Shown: positions 1 to 9,336, counted from the stretch's first letter. The stretch: 64,000 nucleotides of DNA from Anaerolineales bacterium (GCA_003105035.1 PQAL01000024.1:113671-177670), one strand, 5' to 3'. Made by a program: numbers and translations. Notes: generated from the sequence alone by a model not told the origin.

Positions 1-347
1 ATTTTGGCAATCTCGGAGGGTTGGATCAGGATCACCCCGGTATCGAACCAGCGAGCGGAACCATAAAGAGCCTGACCGGCAATAGTCAGGGCACCCAAAA
101 AGATGGCGGTAATGATGTACATTGGACGGCTAATGGATGCCCAGAGATGGTAATCTATGGCTGCGGCAATGAAGATGACCGCGAAACCCAGAACGGCAAA
201 GATGATCTGGCGCTGGACAATATTGGTGGACTCAAGCTCGATGTTCCCAGCCACCGAGGACCGAATCATTGTAATGCCAAAAATGGTCATCAATGCGACC
301 GCACCCAATAACCAGAAATCGAAGTGACGCCAGTTCGTTTGACTCAT
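1..347 (-). CDS. rodA: Rod shape-determining protein RodA, N-terminal part (runs off the window)
   Basis: SEDS-family peptidoglycan glycosyltransferase, partner of PBP2 in the elongasome, located in the cytoplasmic membrane. About 115 codons are present; the gene is cut by the left edge. Read on the minus strand from an ATG at 347, the protein shows two to three hydrophobic segments and then the family motif GSARWFD followed by QPSEIAK, which is diagnostic of FtsW/RodA/SpoVE. RodA rather than FtsW is chosen because the gene directly follows mreBCD and PBP2. A TATAAT-like box lies at 394-399 between PBP2 and rodA, so rodA may have its own promoter as well as read-through from the mre genes. 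Confidence 0.9.
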   Translation of the reverse strand, partial: MSQTNWRHFDFWLLGAVALMTIFGITMIRSSVAGNIELESTNIVQRQIIFAVLGFAVIFIAAAIDYHLWASISRPMYIITAIFLGALTIAGQALYGSARWFDTGVILIQPSEIAK

Positions 348-393
348 TCGTAAAAGATTATCTCGCCCTTACATGCTCAGTAAATTTCGCCAG

Positions 394-399
394 ATTATA
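394..399 (-). promoter_or_regulatory. Possible -10 box upstream of rodA
   Basis: The minus strand reads TATAAT here, about 47 bases before the rodA start and just downstream of the PBP2 stop. No convincing -35 hexamer is seen at 16-18 bases, so this is a weak call. Confidence 0.3.
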
Positions 400-422
400 G
401 CATTGCTGATCAACACCCGTAG

Positions 423-2543
423 CTAAGGAGTCAGGGTACTGTCAGCCGCCTTGAGCTCAAAGTATGCCTCCAAGACCCGCCTGACGATGGGGCCAGCGAC
501 AGTGGAACCTTCCTGGCCATTGTAAACGAACGCCACCACGGCAATCTCGGGGTCTTCGTAAGGCGCAAATGCCACCGTCCAGGCATGTGAGGGCCAGTTA
601 CCCGGCTCACACAGGTTCTTTGCCTGGGCAAATTCGTCACAATACTCGGCTGTGCCAGTCTTACCAGCAACAGCGATGTTTACATTCTCAAATACATCCT
701 TTAATGTGCCTTCCAGTACAGCCAGACGCATCCCCTGGCGAATTTGGTCAAATACCCAGGGTTGCACTGTTTTCATTTCTCCGGTAGGCTGGCAACCCCG
801 GATGGTGTTATCTTCGAAGACCTGGATGACCGGATCTGCGGTGAGGTCCCAACGCTCACGAGGGGTAAAGGGTTGAGTGACGTTGCCTTCACTGTCTAGT
901 ACTTCGTAAAGCAATGTGGGAGCCATCAGCTTACCCCCACTTGCCACCGTGGCAGCTGACATCAGCACCTGGAGAGGGGAAGCCAGATCATACCCTTGAC
1001 CGACGCTGGAGATATAAGTATCACCTGTGGACCAGCTTTCACCCTGGTTGATGCGTTTCCAGGTTGGATCGGGAATCAAGCCGGCAGCCACATCCGGCAG
1101 CTCGATCTCTGGTGTCTTGTAACCACTCGGTAAGCCAGCATACCCATCATCCAATTCCCCGTATCCGAGGGCACGTGCATAGGTGCCCAAGCGGCAGATA
1201 CCCAAACCGGGATCGACTTCATCTTCATATCCACCACCCACCTTGTAGAAATAAACATTACTGGAATTGGCAATGGCATGCACAAAATCGAGCTGGCCGA
1301 AGCCATCAGGATTGGTTTTATAGATCCAATCAACAAAATCGCGCGGTCTGCCGGGGTCGTTGGCATAATAAATCTGCTTGACAGTGATCTTTCCAGGTGT
1401 TTTTATGATCTCATCCGGTGTGACGATACCTTCGTTCAGCCCACCCGTTGCTGTGACCAGCTTGAACACCGAGCCTGCTGGCAGCTCAGAACCCACCGCC
1501 AGGTTGAGCAGTGGGTTACGTTTGTCAGCGATTAGCTGTTGGTAATAGTAAGCCGGGATAATTCGAGCCATGCGATTATTCTCGTAAGTCGGATAATTCA
1601 CTAAGGCCAGGATCTCACCAGTGCGGGGATTCATAGCAATCACGGCGCCGCTGGTCATGCGTTCTTCGTCAAAGGACTGGTTCCAATCCATAATCTCGTC
1701 CTGGAGAATAGACTGGGCAGCCTGTTGCAAGCGGGTATCGATGGTGAGTACGACGCTGGAACCTGGGGTTGCAGGTTGAGGTGGGACGAGGTCATCGAGG
1801 ATCTGGCCAGCGATATCCCACTCAACCACTCTGTGGCCATTCACACCGGCCAGCAAATTTTGAAAATACAGCTCAACACCGGCGTAACCTACCTTATCGC
1901 GGTTGGGTACGAAGCCTTGCGAACGATAGTACTCTTCTTCGGTGGCCGGTATTGGTCCTAGGAAACCGATGACAGAAGCAGTCAGCGAGCCGGTCGGATA
2001 ATCACGCACCGGGACCACATCAACGCCTACGCCAGGCCAGTTTCCAGTATTCTCCTGGATCACCAGGGCAACTTCCTCTTTTACATCACAAGCAATTTTC
2101 ACCGGTTCATACGGAGCAGTAGTTTCACCATATGTCACGATTTGGGTAATCCCATGGTCAGAAATGCATGGGACAAATGGATCATTTGGTGAAACCTCTC
2201 CACGATTTACCGGAACACTTGTGAGGTTGGATATTTCGCGGAAGATATTCTGGATCTCGCCGTCATCATCGGGTAAATTTGCTGGAGTGATCACCACGTT
2301 ATAAGAGGGGATATTTCGGGCCAGGATGAACCCCTGGCGGTCATACACCATGCCGCGCGTTGCAGGCAAATTGATCTCGTGTGTGCGGTTCTCATTGGAT
2401 TTAGCCAGCCAGGTTGAATACTCTACTACCTGTAAGCTGAATAAACGACCAACATAAATGAGGAAAAGGGCGATCAATATTGCACCAAAGAGGATGATGC
2501 GCCAGGGGGCAACCATATTTTGAAGGGCAGCAGAACTTTTCAT
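423..2543 (-). CDS. mrdA: Penicillin-binding protein 2 (elongasome transpeptidase)
   Basis: Class B PBP that cross-links peptidoglycan during cell elongation, anchored in the membrane and acting outside it. About 706 residues. One N-terminal membrane segment (about residues 14-40), a PBP dimer domain (about 55-235), then the transpeptidase domain with SVFK (active-site Ser near residue 358), the SSN motif and KTGTAE near the C-terminus. Start: the ATG at 2543 overlaps the mreD stop (TATGA) and is preceded by an AAAGGT stretch; an upstream ATG at 2570 would lie inside mreD and is less likely. Sits between mreD and rodA in the minus-strand elongation operon. Confidence 0.93.
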   Translation of the reverse strand: MKSSAALQNMVAPWRIILFGAILIALFLIYVGRLFSLQVVEYSTWLAKSNENRTHEINLPATRGMVYDRQGFILARNIPSYNVVITPANLPDDDGEIQNIFREISNLTSVPVNRGEVSPNDPFVPCISDHGITQIVTYGETTAPYEPVKIACDVKEEVALVIQENTGNWPGVGVDVVPVRDYPTGSLTASVIGFLGPIPATEEEYYRSQGFVPNRDKVGYAGVELYFQNLLAGVNGHRVVEWDIAGQILDDLVPPQPATPGSSVVLTIDTRLQQAAQSILQDEIMDWNQSFDEERMTSGAVIAMNPRTGEILALVNYPTYENNRMARIIPAYYYQQLIADKRNPLLNLAVGSELPAGSVFKLVTATGGLNEGIVTPDEIIKTPGKITVKQIYYANDPGRPRDFVDWIYKTNPDGFGQLDFVHAIANSSNVYFYKVGGGYEDEVDPGLGICRLGTYARALGYGELDDGYAGLPSGYKTPEIELPDVAAGLIPDPTWKRINQGESWSTGDTYISSVGQGYDLASPLQVLMSAATVASGGKLMAPTLLYEVLDSEGNVTQPFTPRERWDLTADPVIQVFEDNTIRGCQPTGEMKTVQPWVFDQIRQGMRLAVLEGTLKDVFENVNIAVAGKTGTAEYCDEFAQAKNLCEPGNWPSHAWTVAFAPYEDPEIAVVAFVYNGQEGSTVAGPIVRRVLEAYFELKAADSTLTP

Positions 2544-3040
2544 ACCTTTAACTCTTCCGGGTATAACCATCCGGCCAAATCATGGGTTATCGAAAAGATG
2601 GGCACGGACAGGATTAGATTTAATATCAAGCTAGGTAGGATGATCAAATTTAATACACTGATCAGCGGGAGATTCACACCGCTTACCAGTCGTGCAGCAA
2701 ATGAAATAAACATTACCAACAAGGTGCTGATGAATGTAGCCGCCAGCATGGCTAATACGGGGGCTTTCCATACGCGCTGTTTTAAAAGGCGACCAATTCC
2801 CGCACAGATAAAGTAGGTGATTAGGTAGACTCCGAAGGGTAAAGCAGAATACAGGCTGGCGAAGATCCCCCCGATCAGGCACCACTGCCAAACGGATGTG
2901 ACCCGATCCTGCAGAGCCCAGGCCAGGATAAAAAGCAGGATCAAGTCAGCCGTGCCATTCAACAAAGGCATGGCGCTGACAATTGTACTCTGGATAATAG
3001 CCAGTATGCCGAAAAGAATTAAGCCAGCAAGATTCGCCAT
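2540..3040 (-). CDS. mreD: Rod shape-determining protein MreD
   Basis: Small integral membrane protein of the elongasome, linking MreB/MreC to the cell-wall synthases. 166 residues with about five hydrophobic segments and few charged loops, which is the usual MreD size and profile. Sequence conservation in this family is low, so the call leans on position: it lies between mreC (10 bp gap) and PBP2 (overlap of 4 bases including the stop). The ATG at 3040 has no clear Shine-Dalgarno, consistent with translational coupling to mreC. Confidence 0.85.
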   Translation of the reverse strand: MANLAGLILFGILAIIQSTIVSAMPLLNGTADLILLFILAWALQDRVTSVWQWCLIGGIFASLYSALPFGVYLITYFICAGIGRLLKQRVWKAPVLAMLAATFISTLLVMFISFAARLVSGVNLPLISVLNLIILPSLILNLILSVPIFSITHDLAGWLYPEELKV

Positions 3041-3049
3041 TTTCGATAA

Positions 3050-3901
3050 TCAGGGGTTGGTGGAAGACGGAACCAGAGGAGTAATATCAACGGGTTGGAA
3101 ATTTGTGATAACCAAGACGATCGACAACTGTGAAAAATCGACCGCAGGTTGCACGCTGGCAGTTTGAAACAATGCGGAAGCTTCAGATTTAACCGTCAAT
3201 ACCTGGCCGATAAGCAAGTTGGCCGGGTAATTTCCTCCCAAACCAGACGTCATCACCAGCTCACCAGGGAGAACGGTGGCATTTTGGCTGATCATATTCA
3301 GCTCAATCTCACCTGTGATCTGCCCGTTGAGGACTGCCTCTTCACCGGATTCCTGCAGGATGACATTGACACTTGAGCCCGGATCATTGATCAGCTGGAC
3401 ACGTGCAGCTCCGGCCGTTACTGCGGCGATGTTGCCAATCAATCCTTGAGCGGTGATGACCGGCATACCTTTTCGCAGCCCGTCATCTGAGCCACGGTCA
3501 ATAATCACATAATGCATGAAAGGGCTGATATCCCGGGCAATCACCGAAGCTGCCATATACTGGTTTTCAACATGCCGCCGTTCATAATCAACGAGTGTCG
3601 AGAGCAGCTGCGCTTCAGTAACCTGCTGCTGAAGTTCGACGATCTGGACCTGTAACTTGGAATTTTCCGCCTCAAGCTGGGCATTTTTTTGGCGGAGTGA
3701 GGTGACATCCTCGGGCTGGGCGATCAAGCTCTGAATTGCCTGGTAACGCTGAGCCAACCAACTTTGTGCTGATACAAATGGAGACAACACGATTCTGGAT
3801 AACGGGGTCAGATATCCACCCAATGCCAGGCCGATGACGCCCAAGGCGACTAAAATGAGGATGATAAATTGCGTGCTACGCGGAGAATTAATTTTCATCA
3901 T
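3050..3901 (-). CDS. mreC: Rod shape-determining protein MreC
   Basis: Bitopic scaffold that binds PBP2 outside the membrane and organises lateral wall synthesis. About 283 residues: an N-terminal membrane segment (about residues 10-30), a coiled coil rich in Leu/Gln/Glu (about 65-105), then a beta-rich domain with the family stretch VIARDISPFMHYVIIDRGS and the G-L-x-G-N repeats. Two adjacent ATGs at 3901 and 3898 are plausible starts; a TTG at 3931 is also open but has no ribosome site, so the ATG was preferred. Follows mreB by about 60 bases. Confidence 0.92.
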   Translation of the reverse strand: MMKINSPRSTQFIILILVALGVIGLALGGYLTPLSRIVLSPFVSAQSWLAQRYQAIQSLIAQPEDVTSLRQKNAQLEAENSKLQVQIVELQQQVTEAQLLSTLVDYERRHVENQYMAASVIARDISPFMHYVIIDRGSDDGLRKGMPVITAQGLIGNIAAVTAGAARVQLINDPGSSVNVILQESGEEAVLNGQITGEIELNMISQNATVLPGELVMTSGLGGNYPANLLIGQVLTVKSEASALFQTASVQPAVDFSQLSIVLVITNFQPVDITPLVPSSTNP

Positions 3902-3960
3902 ATGAGGCTCATTAATCTTTGGGACACACAACTAAAAATGACGAAGTTCCGCCTCGCCCC

Positions 3961-5043
3961 TTATGAGCCAAATTGAGCATGCCGACCATCACTCGAACGT
4001 TCCAGGCTGGTCAGCAGGTGATTTAAAATATCATAGTTCTCGAGCACTGAGCCTGCACCTCGTGCAACACAGCTCATTGGATCTTCAGCGACCCACACCC
4101 GGATTTTGAGCTCCTCACTCAACCGGCGGTCCAAACCCTGCAGCAACCCACCGCCGCCCGAAAGGCAGACCCCGGTCTCCATCAGGTCGGCGATGATCTC
4201 AGGAGGGGTCTCATCCATGGCGTCCTTGACGGTATCGATGATGGTGTTCACTGAGACTGATATCGCTTCACGGATTTCCACTGATGACACTTCCACGCTT
4301 TCCGGCAAGCCAGTCACCAGGTTCCTGCCGCGTAGGATGATGGTTTTTTCCTCTGGTAAATGGGTGGCAGATCCGATATTGATTTTAGCCTGTTCGGCAA
4401 TCCGCTCACCGATCAGCAGGTTATATTTATTACGCATATACTGGACGATATCCTGATCCAACTCGTCACCGGCTACACGCAAAGAGCGCGAGACGACAAT
4501 CCCGCCCATGGAAATCACCGCTACCTCGGAGGTCCCGCCACCGATATCGACGATCATGCTGCCGCGAATCTCATTGACCGGTAATCCGGCTCCCAGGGCA
4601 GCTGCCATGGGCTCTTCAATCAAACCAGCTTCACGCGCCCCAGCCGACATGGCCGCATCATACACGGCGCGTTTCTCGACTTCGGTAGCACCAGAAGGAA
4701 TACCCACCACCACGCGTGGGCGTGGTACAGGAACGATGCTCTGGCGGTGAGCTTTTTCTATAAAATATTCAAGCATGGCCTGGGTGATCTCGAATTCTGA
4801 GATGACCCCGTCACGCAATGGTCGGATGGCAATCACATTGGGTGGGGTGCGTCCCATCATTTCCTTGGCTTCGGCACCGATCGCCAGGGGAATGCGCGTG
4901 CGTTTATCAATCGCGACCCATGAAGGCTCATTGATCACGATGCCTTTTCCACGAACATTGACCAAGGTGTTTGCGGTTCCCAGATCAATCCCAATATCAA
5001 GGGAGAAAAAGCCCAACAACCAATTAAGGGGGTTAAAAGCCAA
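3961..5043 (-). CDS. mreB: Rod shape-determining protein MreB (bacterial actin)
   Basis: Actin-like ATPase forming membrane-associated filaments that guide elongation. The actin-fold motifs are present: DLGTANT (phosphate 1), DIGGGTSE (phosphate 2) and LSGGGGLLQG (adenosine). Start: a TTG at 5043 is preceded by AGGAG with 6-base spacing, giving 360 residues that begin MAFNPLNWLLGFF, a hydrophobic end able to touch the membrane. An in-frame GTG at 5076 would add 11 residues but has no ribosome site. First gene of the mre-mrd operon; a TATAAT box lies at 5104-5109. Confidence 0.95.
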   Translation of the reverse strand: MAFNPLNWLLGFFSLDIGIDLGTANTLVNVRGKGIVINEPSWVAIDKRTRIPLAIGAEAKEMMGRTPPNVIAIRPLRDGVISEFEITQAMLEYFIEKAHRQSIVPVPRPRVVVGIPSGATEVEKRAVYDAAMSAGAREAGLIEEPMAAALGAGLPVNEIRGSMIVDIGGGTSEVAVISMGGIVVSRSLRVAGDELDQDIVQYMRNKYNLLIGERIAEQAKINIGSATHLPEEKTIILRGRNLVTGLPESVEVSSVEIREAISVSVNTIIDTVKDAMDETPPEIIADLMETGVCLSGGGGLLQGLDRRLSEELKIRVWVAEDPMSCVARGAGSVLENYDILNHLLTSLERSSDGRHAQFGS

Positions 5044-5103
5044 TCTCAGCTCCTGGTAATTATTGCCAAGGGGCACATGGCACTGCCATTATCGACTAAA
5101 AAC

Positions 5104-5109
5104 ATTATA
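5104..5109 (-). promoter_or_regulatory. -10 box for the mreBCD-mrdA-rodA operon
   Basis: TATAAT on the minus strand, about 60 bases before the mreB TTG start and partly touching the end of the neighbouring C45 gene. The -35 region is weak. Confidence 0.4.
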
Positions 5110-5112
5110 CCA

Positions 5113-6225
5113 TCACGCATCTAGGTAATATGTATGGGAGGCATTGGCACAAGGGTTACCCCAGGCTATGTGCATGGCCCGCGCTGTCAGGTCGATGACC
5201 ATGGAGTTGACTGTCTTCTCCCGATCGAGGAGATCCATATCATCCAAAGCATGGTTGCAAATGGAATTGGGAAAATTTATGTGGTCCCGCTGGATGGTCT
5301 GGAGTGTTTTTATCGTGTGCTGGTCTGATTCGCGCAGAAGCCGATTGGCTCGCAGGTACCGGACCCGGGTTGAAATGAGCTCATCGGGCTCGTATTCAAT
5401 CACCTGCATATTGGGATCGAGATAGTGATTTGTGTGAACCATATAGCCATCATCAGCGTAAAGAATGGCAAACTTGCGAGCGGAAACTTCAACGCTGTAG
5501 ATTTCACCACTTTCATGCGCTAACAGGTGGTTATAACCAGCCGCGCGGCGAGGAATTAAGCATTGACGGATAGCTTCGCTGGGAGTCTTGGCTGCCAGGA
5601 TGGCTCGTGAGACTACCAAGCGGGGGATACCGATCCGACTATCATTGGGATAGACTGAATCACAGCATTGGGCAATGCCATAAGCATTGAAGCCGATGTT
5701 CGGCAGCAAGGCTCCGTACGTCATGGCCAGGAAGGGCGGGTCATCATCCGGTTCTGCATGGATCAGAAAGACATCCGGCTCATCTTCAGGTATCCAATCT
5801 TCATTATGGCCGATCAGAACATGTCCATCAGCTGTATTCGTCTCACTGATAGCCATGCTGGTGCACTTGCTTAGATGCAGGGCATCCATGGTGACTGCTT
5901 CAAGCGCATTCACCACGCCAACATCATCAAAATCCACATTAGCCCCCTCAGATAAGCCAAATAACTCATCTACATATTCGGGGTATCTCTCCTGGGCAAA
6001 CGGCAGGTATTTACGTCCCTGCATGCGGGCACCGTCCCAATCCAGCTCAAGCGTTTCGTAGGTGCAGCGGATCAGATCACGCGTGTTCTCCAGGTGATGA
6101 CGAATTTGCTCACGAAATGCCTCACCGACCTGCCTGCCGATCTCCTTATGCGTCCCCTTTACTTTAATGATGGGAATGGGATCGGGGTGAATAAAATTGT
6201 TGGGAATATTAATCTCTAAATTCAT
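5113..6225 (-). CDS. C45-type autoproteolytic acyltransferase/hydrolase (NTN hydrolase)
   Basis: Resembles the acyl-CoA:6-aminopenicillanate acyltransferase family (peptidase family C45), NTN hydrolases that self-cleave before a nucleophilic Cys. 370 residues, cytoplasmic (no signal peptide). The likely nucleophile is Cys121 in LSKCTSMA, followed by GHNEDW, the conserved Asn-Glu-Asp stretch of the family. Substrate is unknown; most bacterial members are uncharacterised amidases or acyltransferases, not penicillin enzymes. Stands alone between the ruv genes and mreB, with a 326-base non-coding gap upstream and no obvious Shine-Dalgarno before the ATG at 6225. Confidence 0.82.
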   Translation of the reverse strand: MNLEINIPNNFIHPDPIPIIKVKGTHKEIGRQVGEAFREQIRHHLENTRDLIRCTYETLELDWDGARMQGRKYLPFAQERYPEYVDELFGLSEGANVDFDDVGVVNALEAVTMDALHLSKCTSMAISETNTADGHVLIGHNEDWIPEDEPDVFLIHAEPDDDPPFLAMTYGALLPNIGFNAYGIAQCCDSVYPNDSRIGIPRLVVSRAILAAKTPSEAIRQCLIPRRAAGYNHLLAHESGEIYSVEVSARKFAILYADDGYMVHTNHYLDPNMQVIEYEPDELISTRVRYLRANRLLRESDQHTIKTLQTIQRDHINFPNSICNHALDDMDLLDREKTVNSMVIDLTARAMHIAWGNPCANASHTYYLDA

Positions 6226-6551
6226 AGGAAAATAAATCCGCTCATAAATAGCTGCTATTTAATTACACGTCGACACGAGCAGCAGATATACTGTCTTTGA
6301 TCCCGGACAATAAGATGGAAATCCCTTATACCCGGCCTGTTTGACGATATATTCGAGAATGTGAAAAGTATAGCATATAAATCCATGATTTTCTCGCATG
6401 GCATACGGGCATCACCATCATTAATCAGATACTTATATAACGATATGCTAGTTAACCGGCCTTATCGGAAGCGTCACCTGAATCGCACTATTCACGTACG
6501 CCAGGACGAAAGCACAACTTATCGAGCGAAGTGAAAAGTAATTGGGAATGA
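6226..6551. other. Non-coding gap between the C45 gene and ruvA
   Basis: This 326-base stretch holds no open frame of note. It must contain the promoter of the C45 gene and the end of the ruv transcript, but I see no strong hairpin with a T-run. The decamer GTGAAAAGTA occurs twice (near 6361 and 6532), which may be chance. Confidence 0.4.
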
Positions 6552-7133
6552 TTACGGAGTGGAAAAATATTGCAAGGCTATGCGTAGACGTGTCTCCACG
6601 TCCTGAGGGGTATCGCGTGGGATATACTGCAAGGCTGCCTGAGCTTCAACCAGGCTATATCCAAGGGAGGTGAGAGCTGCCAGTACCTCGGTGTCCACCT
6701 CGCTGATTCTTGACAGGGGAGCCAATCCTTCCGTGGATGGCAGGCGGTCCTGCAAATGCAGCACGATCTTTTGGGCAGTCTTATTCCCGATGCCAGGCAC
6801 TCGGCTAAAAACCTCCGCCTGGTCATTAAACACTGCCCGGCGGATTGTATCTGGTGTCAGGGTTGAGAGGATGCTCATTGCGAGGCGCGGTCCTACGCCA
6901 TTAACGCTGAGTACCAGGTCAAACACTTCACGGCCCTCTTTGGTTTCAAAACCGCATAAAATCCAGGCGTCCTCCCGGACGATCATACGGGTAAATAAGT
7001 AAATATTCTCTCCCGGTTGAAGGCGATCACGCAAGGGCACAGGTACCAGTACATGGAAGCCAACCCCATTGACATCCACAATGATCCCATCGGATTCTTG
7101 AGAAATAACATTACCGTGCAAGATGGAAATCAT
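6552..7133 (-). CDS. ruvA: Holliday junction branch migration protein RuvA
   Basis: Binds four-way junctions and recruits the RuvB motor. 193 residues with the expected order: N-terminal OB fold beginning MISILHG, two helix-hairpin-helix motifs (VNGVGPRLA and VPGIGNKTA), and a C-terminal domain III that normally contacts RuvB. ATG at 7133 is preceded by GGAGG at good spacing. Last gene of the yebC-ruvC-methyltransferase-ruvA run; ruvB is not in the window. Confidence 0.96.
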   Translation of the reverse strand: MISILHGNVISQESDGIIVDVNGVGFHVLVPVPLRDRLQPGENIYLFTRMIVREDAWILCGFETKEGREVFDLVLSVNGVGPRLAMSILSTLTPDTIRRAVFNDQAEVFSRVPGIGNKTAQKIVLHLQDRLPSTEGLAPLSRISEVDTEVLAALTSLGYSLVEAQAALQYIPRDTPQDVETRLRIALQYFSTP

Positions 7134-7160
7134 GATCGCCTCCTTAAGTACTAGTTCCGC

Positions 7161-8066
7161 TTAATCCGCTGACCATCGTGAAGTTATCGCCATCGATAAG
7201 ATTCGCCCAGCGCTGGTTTCATGGGTTACCAGCTCGCCTGTCGACAAGCTCCCCCGATAGGATTGCATCAATTCCTGGACAGCAAAATGCAGGGATAATG
7301 CAGATGCCCGAATGGCATAAGCGGTGATCACCAGGAAAAGTGGCTGGGGCGGGAACAAGGGCTTGATCTGTTGCAACAAGTAGGGCAGCATCTTGAAGAA
7401 CTCCCACACCTCACCTTTTGGACCTCGGCCAAACTTAGGCGGATCCATGATAATGCCATCATAATGCACACCCCTGCGGGCCTCGCGTTGGACGAACTTC
7501 ACTGCATCATCAATGATCCAACGAATTGGTTTATCTTGCAAGCCTGATAGCAGCTGATTTTCACGGGCGTACGAAATGGCCTTCTTAGAAGCATCCAGGT
7601 GGGTGACATGCGCTCCTGCCTGGGCGGCAGCCAGTGTAGCCAGACCGGTATAACCAAATAAGTTTAAAACATTGACCGATGACTTGGATGCAGTGATGGT
7701 CTTACTAAGCCAATCCCAATGCGTGGCTTGCTCGGGAAATACACCCAGGTGACGTGAATTGCTGGTACGGGCGATGAACTTTAGCTCGCGGTAGTGCATC
7801 TCCCACTGGAGATCAATCTTCTTTGTAAAATGCCAATTCCCACCGCTCTCGTCACTGGTGGGCTGGAATACAGCCACTGCTTTTTCCCATTCTTTCTGCT
7901 GTAAGGCAGGATTCCAGACCGCTTGATGCTCGGGGCGGATAAAGCGGTACGATCCATATCGCTCAAGCTTTAAGCCGTCACCACTATCTAATAGCTCATA
8001 ATCCTTCCACGAGGTGGAAGTGAACAATTCGATCATTGGCGACTTGCTCGGATAATCAGTTTTCAT
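7161..8066 (-). CDS. Class I SAM-dependent rRNA methyltransferase (RlmI/RlmK-like)
   Basis: SAM-binding motif NLFGYTGLATLAA around the middle and the catalytic-type MDPPKFGRGP motif, both typical of the family that methylates 23S rRNA cytosines or guanines. About 301 residues, without the N-terminal PUA domain of RlmI. The ATG at 8066 shares its A with the ruvC stop codon (TGATG), so translation is coupled; an in-frame TTG lies just before it. Target nucleotide cannot be read from sequence. Insertion of this gene between ruvC and ruvA is unusual compared with the textbook ruv operon. Confidence 0.85.
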   Translation of the reverse strand: MKTDYPSKSPMIELFTSTSWKDYELLDSGDGLKLERYGSYRFIRPEHQAVWNPALQQKEWEKAVAVFQPTSDESGGNWHFTKKIDLQWEMHYRELKFIARTSNSRHLGVFPEQATHWDWLSKTITASKSSVNVLNLFGYTGLATLAAAQAGAHVTHLDASKKAISYARENQLLSGLQDKPIRWIIDDAVKFVQREARRGVHYDGIIMDPPKFGRGPKGEVWEFFKMLPYLLQQIKPLFPPQPLFLVITAYAIRASALSLHFAVQELMQSYRGSLSTGELVTHETSAGRILSMAITSRWSAD

Positions 8067-8566
8067 CAACGACTCTGATCATAAAGCCTGAGGATTTTTT
8101 GGCTGTGAATGTGGCAGATGGCAACAGCCAGGGCATCCGCTGCATCATCAGGTTGGGGTATTGATTCCAGGCATAATAATGCCCTGACCATTTGCTGAAC
8201 TTGAGATTTTTCAGCTGCCCCATAACCTGCCACCGCCTGCTTCACTTCCAGTGGAGTGTATTCACCAATAGGCAGATTCTGCTCTGCCATAGCCAGCAGG
8301 GCCACACCACGCGCCTCACCGACATGGATGGCAGTCCGTACATTCCGCTCAAAAAAAAGCTTCTCCACCGCACCTGTGATGGGGTGGTGGAGAAGGATGA
8401 GATTTTTAATTTTATGGTAAAGCTGGACCAAACGCTCAGCCTGTGATTCGTCAGACTTTGTGCGGATCACTCCATAATCAACAACCGTGAGGCTACCATC
8501 CTGCTCTTCATTGATCAGTCCATATCCGGTGATCGCCGTACCAGGATCAATCCCTAAGGTGATCAT
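8066..8566 (-). CDS. ruvC: Crossover junction endodeoxyribonuclease RuvC
   Basis: Resolves Holliday junctions by paired nicks. 166 residues, the normal length. Catalytic acidic residues are visible: Asp in GIDPGTAITGYG near the N-terminus, Glu in AVEKLFFERN, and the DDAADALAVA pair near the C-terminus. ATG at 8566 follows AAGGTAAGG. Lies 14 bases after yebC, the order common in many bacteria. Confidence 0.96.
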   Translation of the reverse strand: MITLGIDPGTAITGYGLINEEQDGSLTVVDYGVIRTKSDESQAERLVQLYHKIKNLILLHHPITGAVEKLFFERNVRTAIHVGEARGVALLAMAEQNLPIGEYTPLEVKQAVAGYGAAEKSQVQQMVRALLCLESIPQPDDAADALAVAICHIHSQKILRLYDQSR

Positions 8567-8580
8567 CCTTACCTTGACTG

Positions 8581-9336
8581 CTAATCTTGCTCAAGCCTTG
8601 CAATCGCCTCATCGGTGATGGTCAGGTTTGAGAACACCTCCTGGACATCATCCAGCTCTTCAAGCACTTCGATCGTACGCATGACCTGAACGGTAGCATC
8701 GGGTGCCAGTTCAATCTCATTCTTGGGAATCATGCGTAACCCGGCTTCCTCTGGCGTTATGCTGGCAGCATGCAAGCTATCGGAGATCGCCTTAAAGGAA
8801 TCTACCGGACCAATGATCTCGATGGAATCCTTATCAAAAATGACGTCATCCGCACCGGCTTCTACGGCTAGCTCGAAGACCTTGTTTTGATCGACACCTT
8901 GTGCAGGAAAGGAGAAATAAGCAGATTTGTTGAACTGCCAGCCTACCGAGCCAGCTTCAGCCATGCTCCCGCCATTGCGAGTGAGGGCATGGCGAATCTC
9001 AGCTACGGCACGGTTCCGATTATCGGTCACCACGTTAATCATCAAAGCCACACCGTGATTGGCATATCCCTCGTAATATACCTGCTCGAGCTCTCCACCT
9101 TCTTTGCTTTCACCGGTACCCCGCTTGATTGCCCGCTCGATATTATCCTTGGGCATATTCTGCGCCCGGGCACGGTCGATGGCAAGTTCTAAGCCTACGT
9201 TGGTTGAGGGATCACCACCACCTTCACGAGCCGCCATGGCGATTTCACGCGCTAAGCGAGTAAAGATTTGACCACGTTTAGCGTCGGCGGCACCTTTCTT
9301 TCGCCGAATCGTAGCCCAATGCGAATGTCCTGACAT
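8581..9336 (-). CDS. YebC/PmpR family protein
   Basis: 251 residues starting MSGHSHWATIRRKKGAADA, the hallmark N-terminus of the TACO1/YebC family. Members act as DNA-binding regulators or, as shown for some bacterial YebC proteins and mitochondrial TACO1, help ribosomes through difficult proline stretches. Start ATG at 9336 is supported by AGGAG. First gene of the ruv run; a TATAAT box at 9394-9399 (minus) is a plausible promoter about 58 bases upstream. Confidence 0.95.
   Translation of the reverse strand: MSGHSHWATIRRKKGAADAKRGQIFTRLAREIAMAAREGGGDPSTNVGLELAIDRARAQNMPKDNIERAIKRGTGESKEGGELEQVYYEGYANHGVALMINVVTDNRNRAVAEIRHALTRNGGSMAEAGSVGWQFNKSAYFSFPAQGVDQNKVFELAVEAGADDVIFDKDSIEIIGPVDSFKAISDSLHAASITPEEAGLRMIPKNEIELAPDATVQVMRTIEVLEELDDVQEVFSNLTITDEAIARLEQD

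Noticed and set aside
8887..9192. Open frame of 101 codons on the plus strand inside yebC
   Set aside because: Antisense to a highly conserved gene, with no ribosome site or motif.
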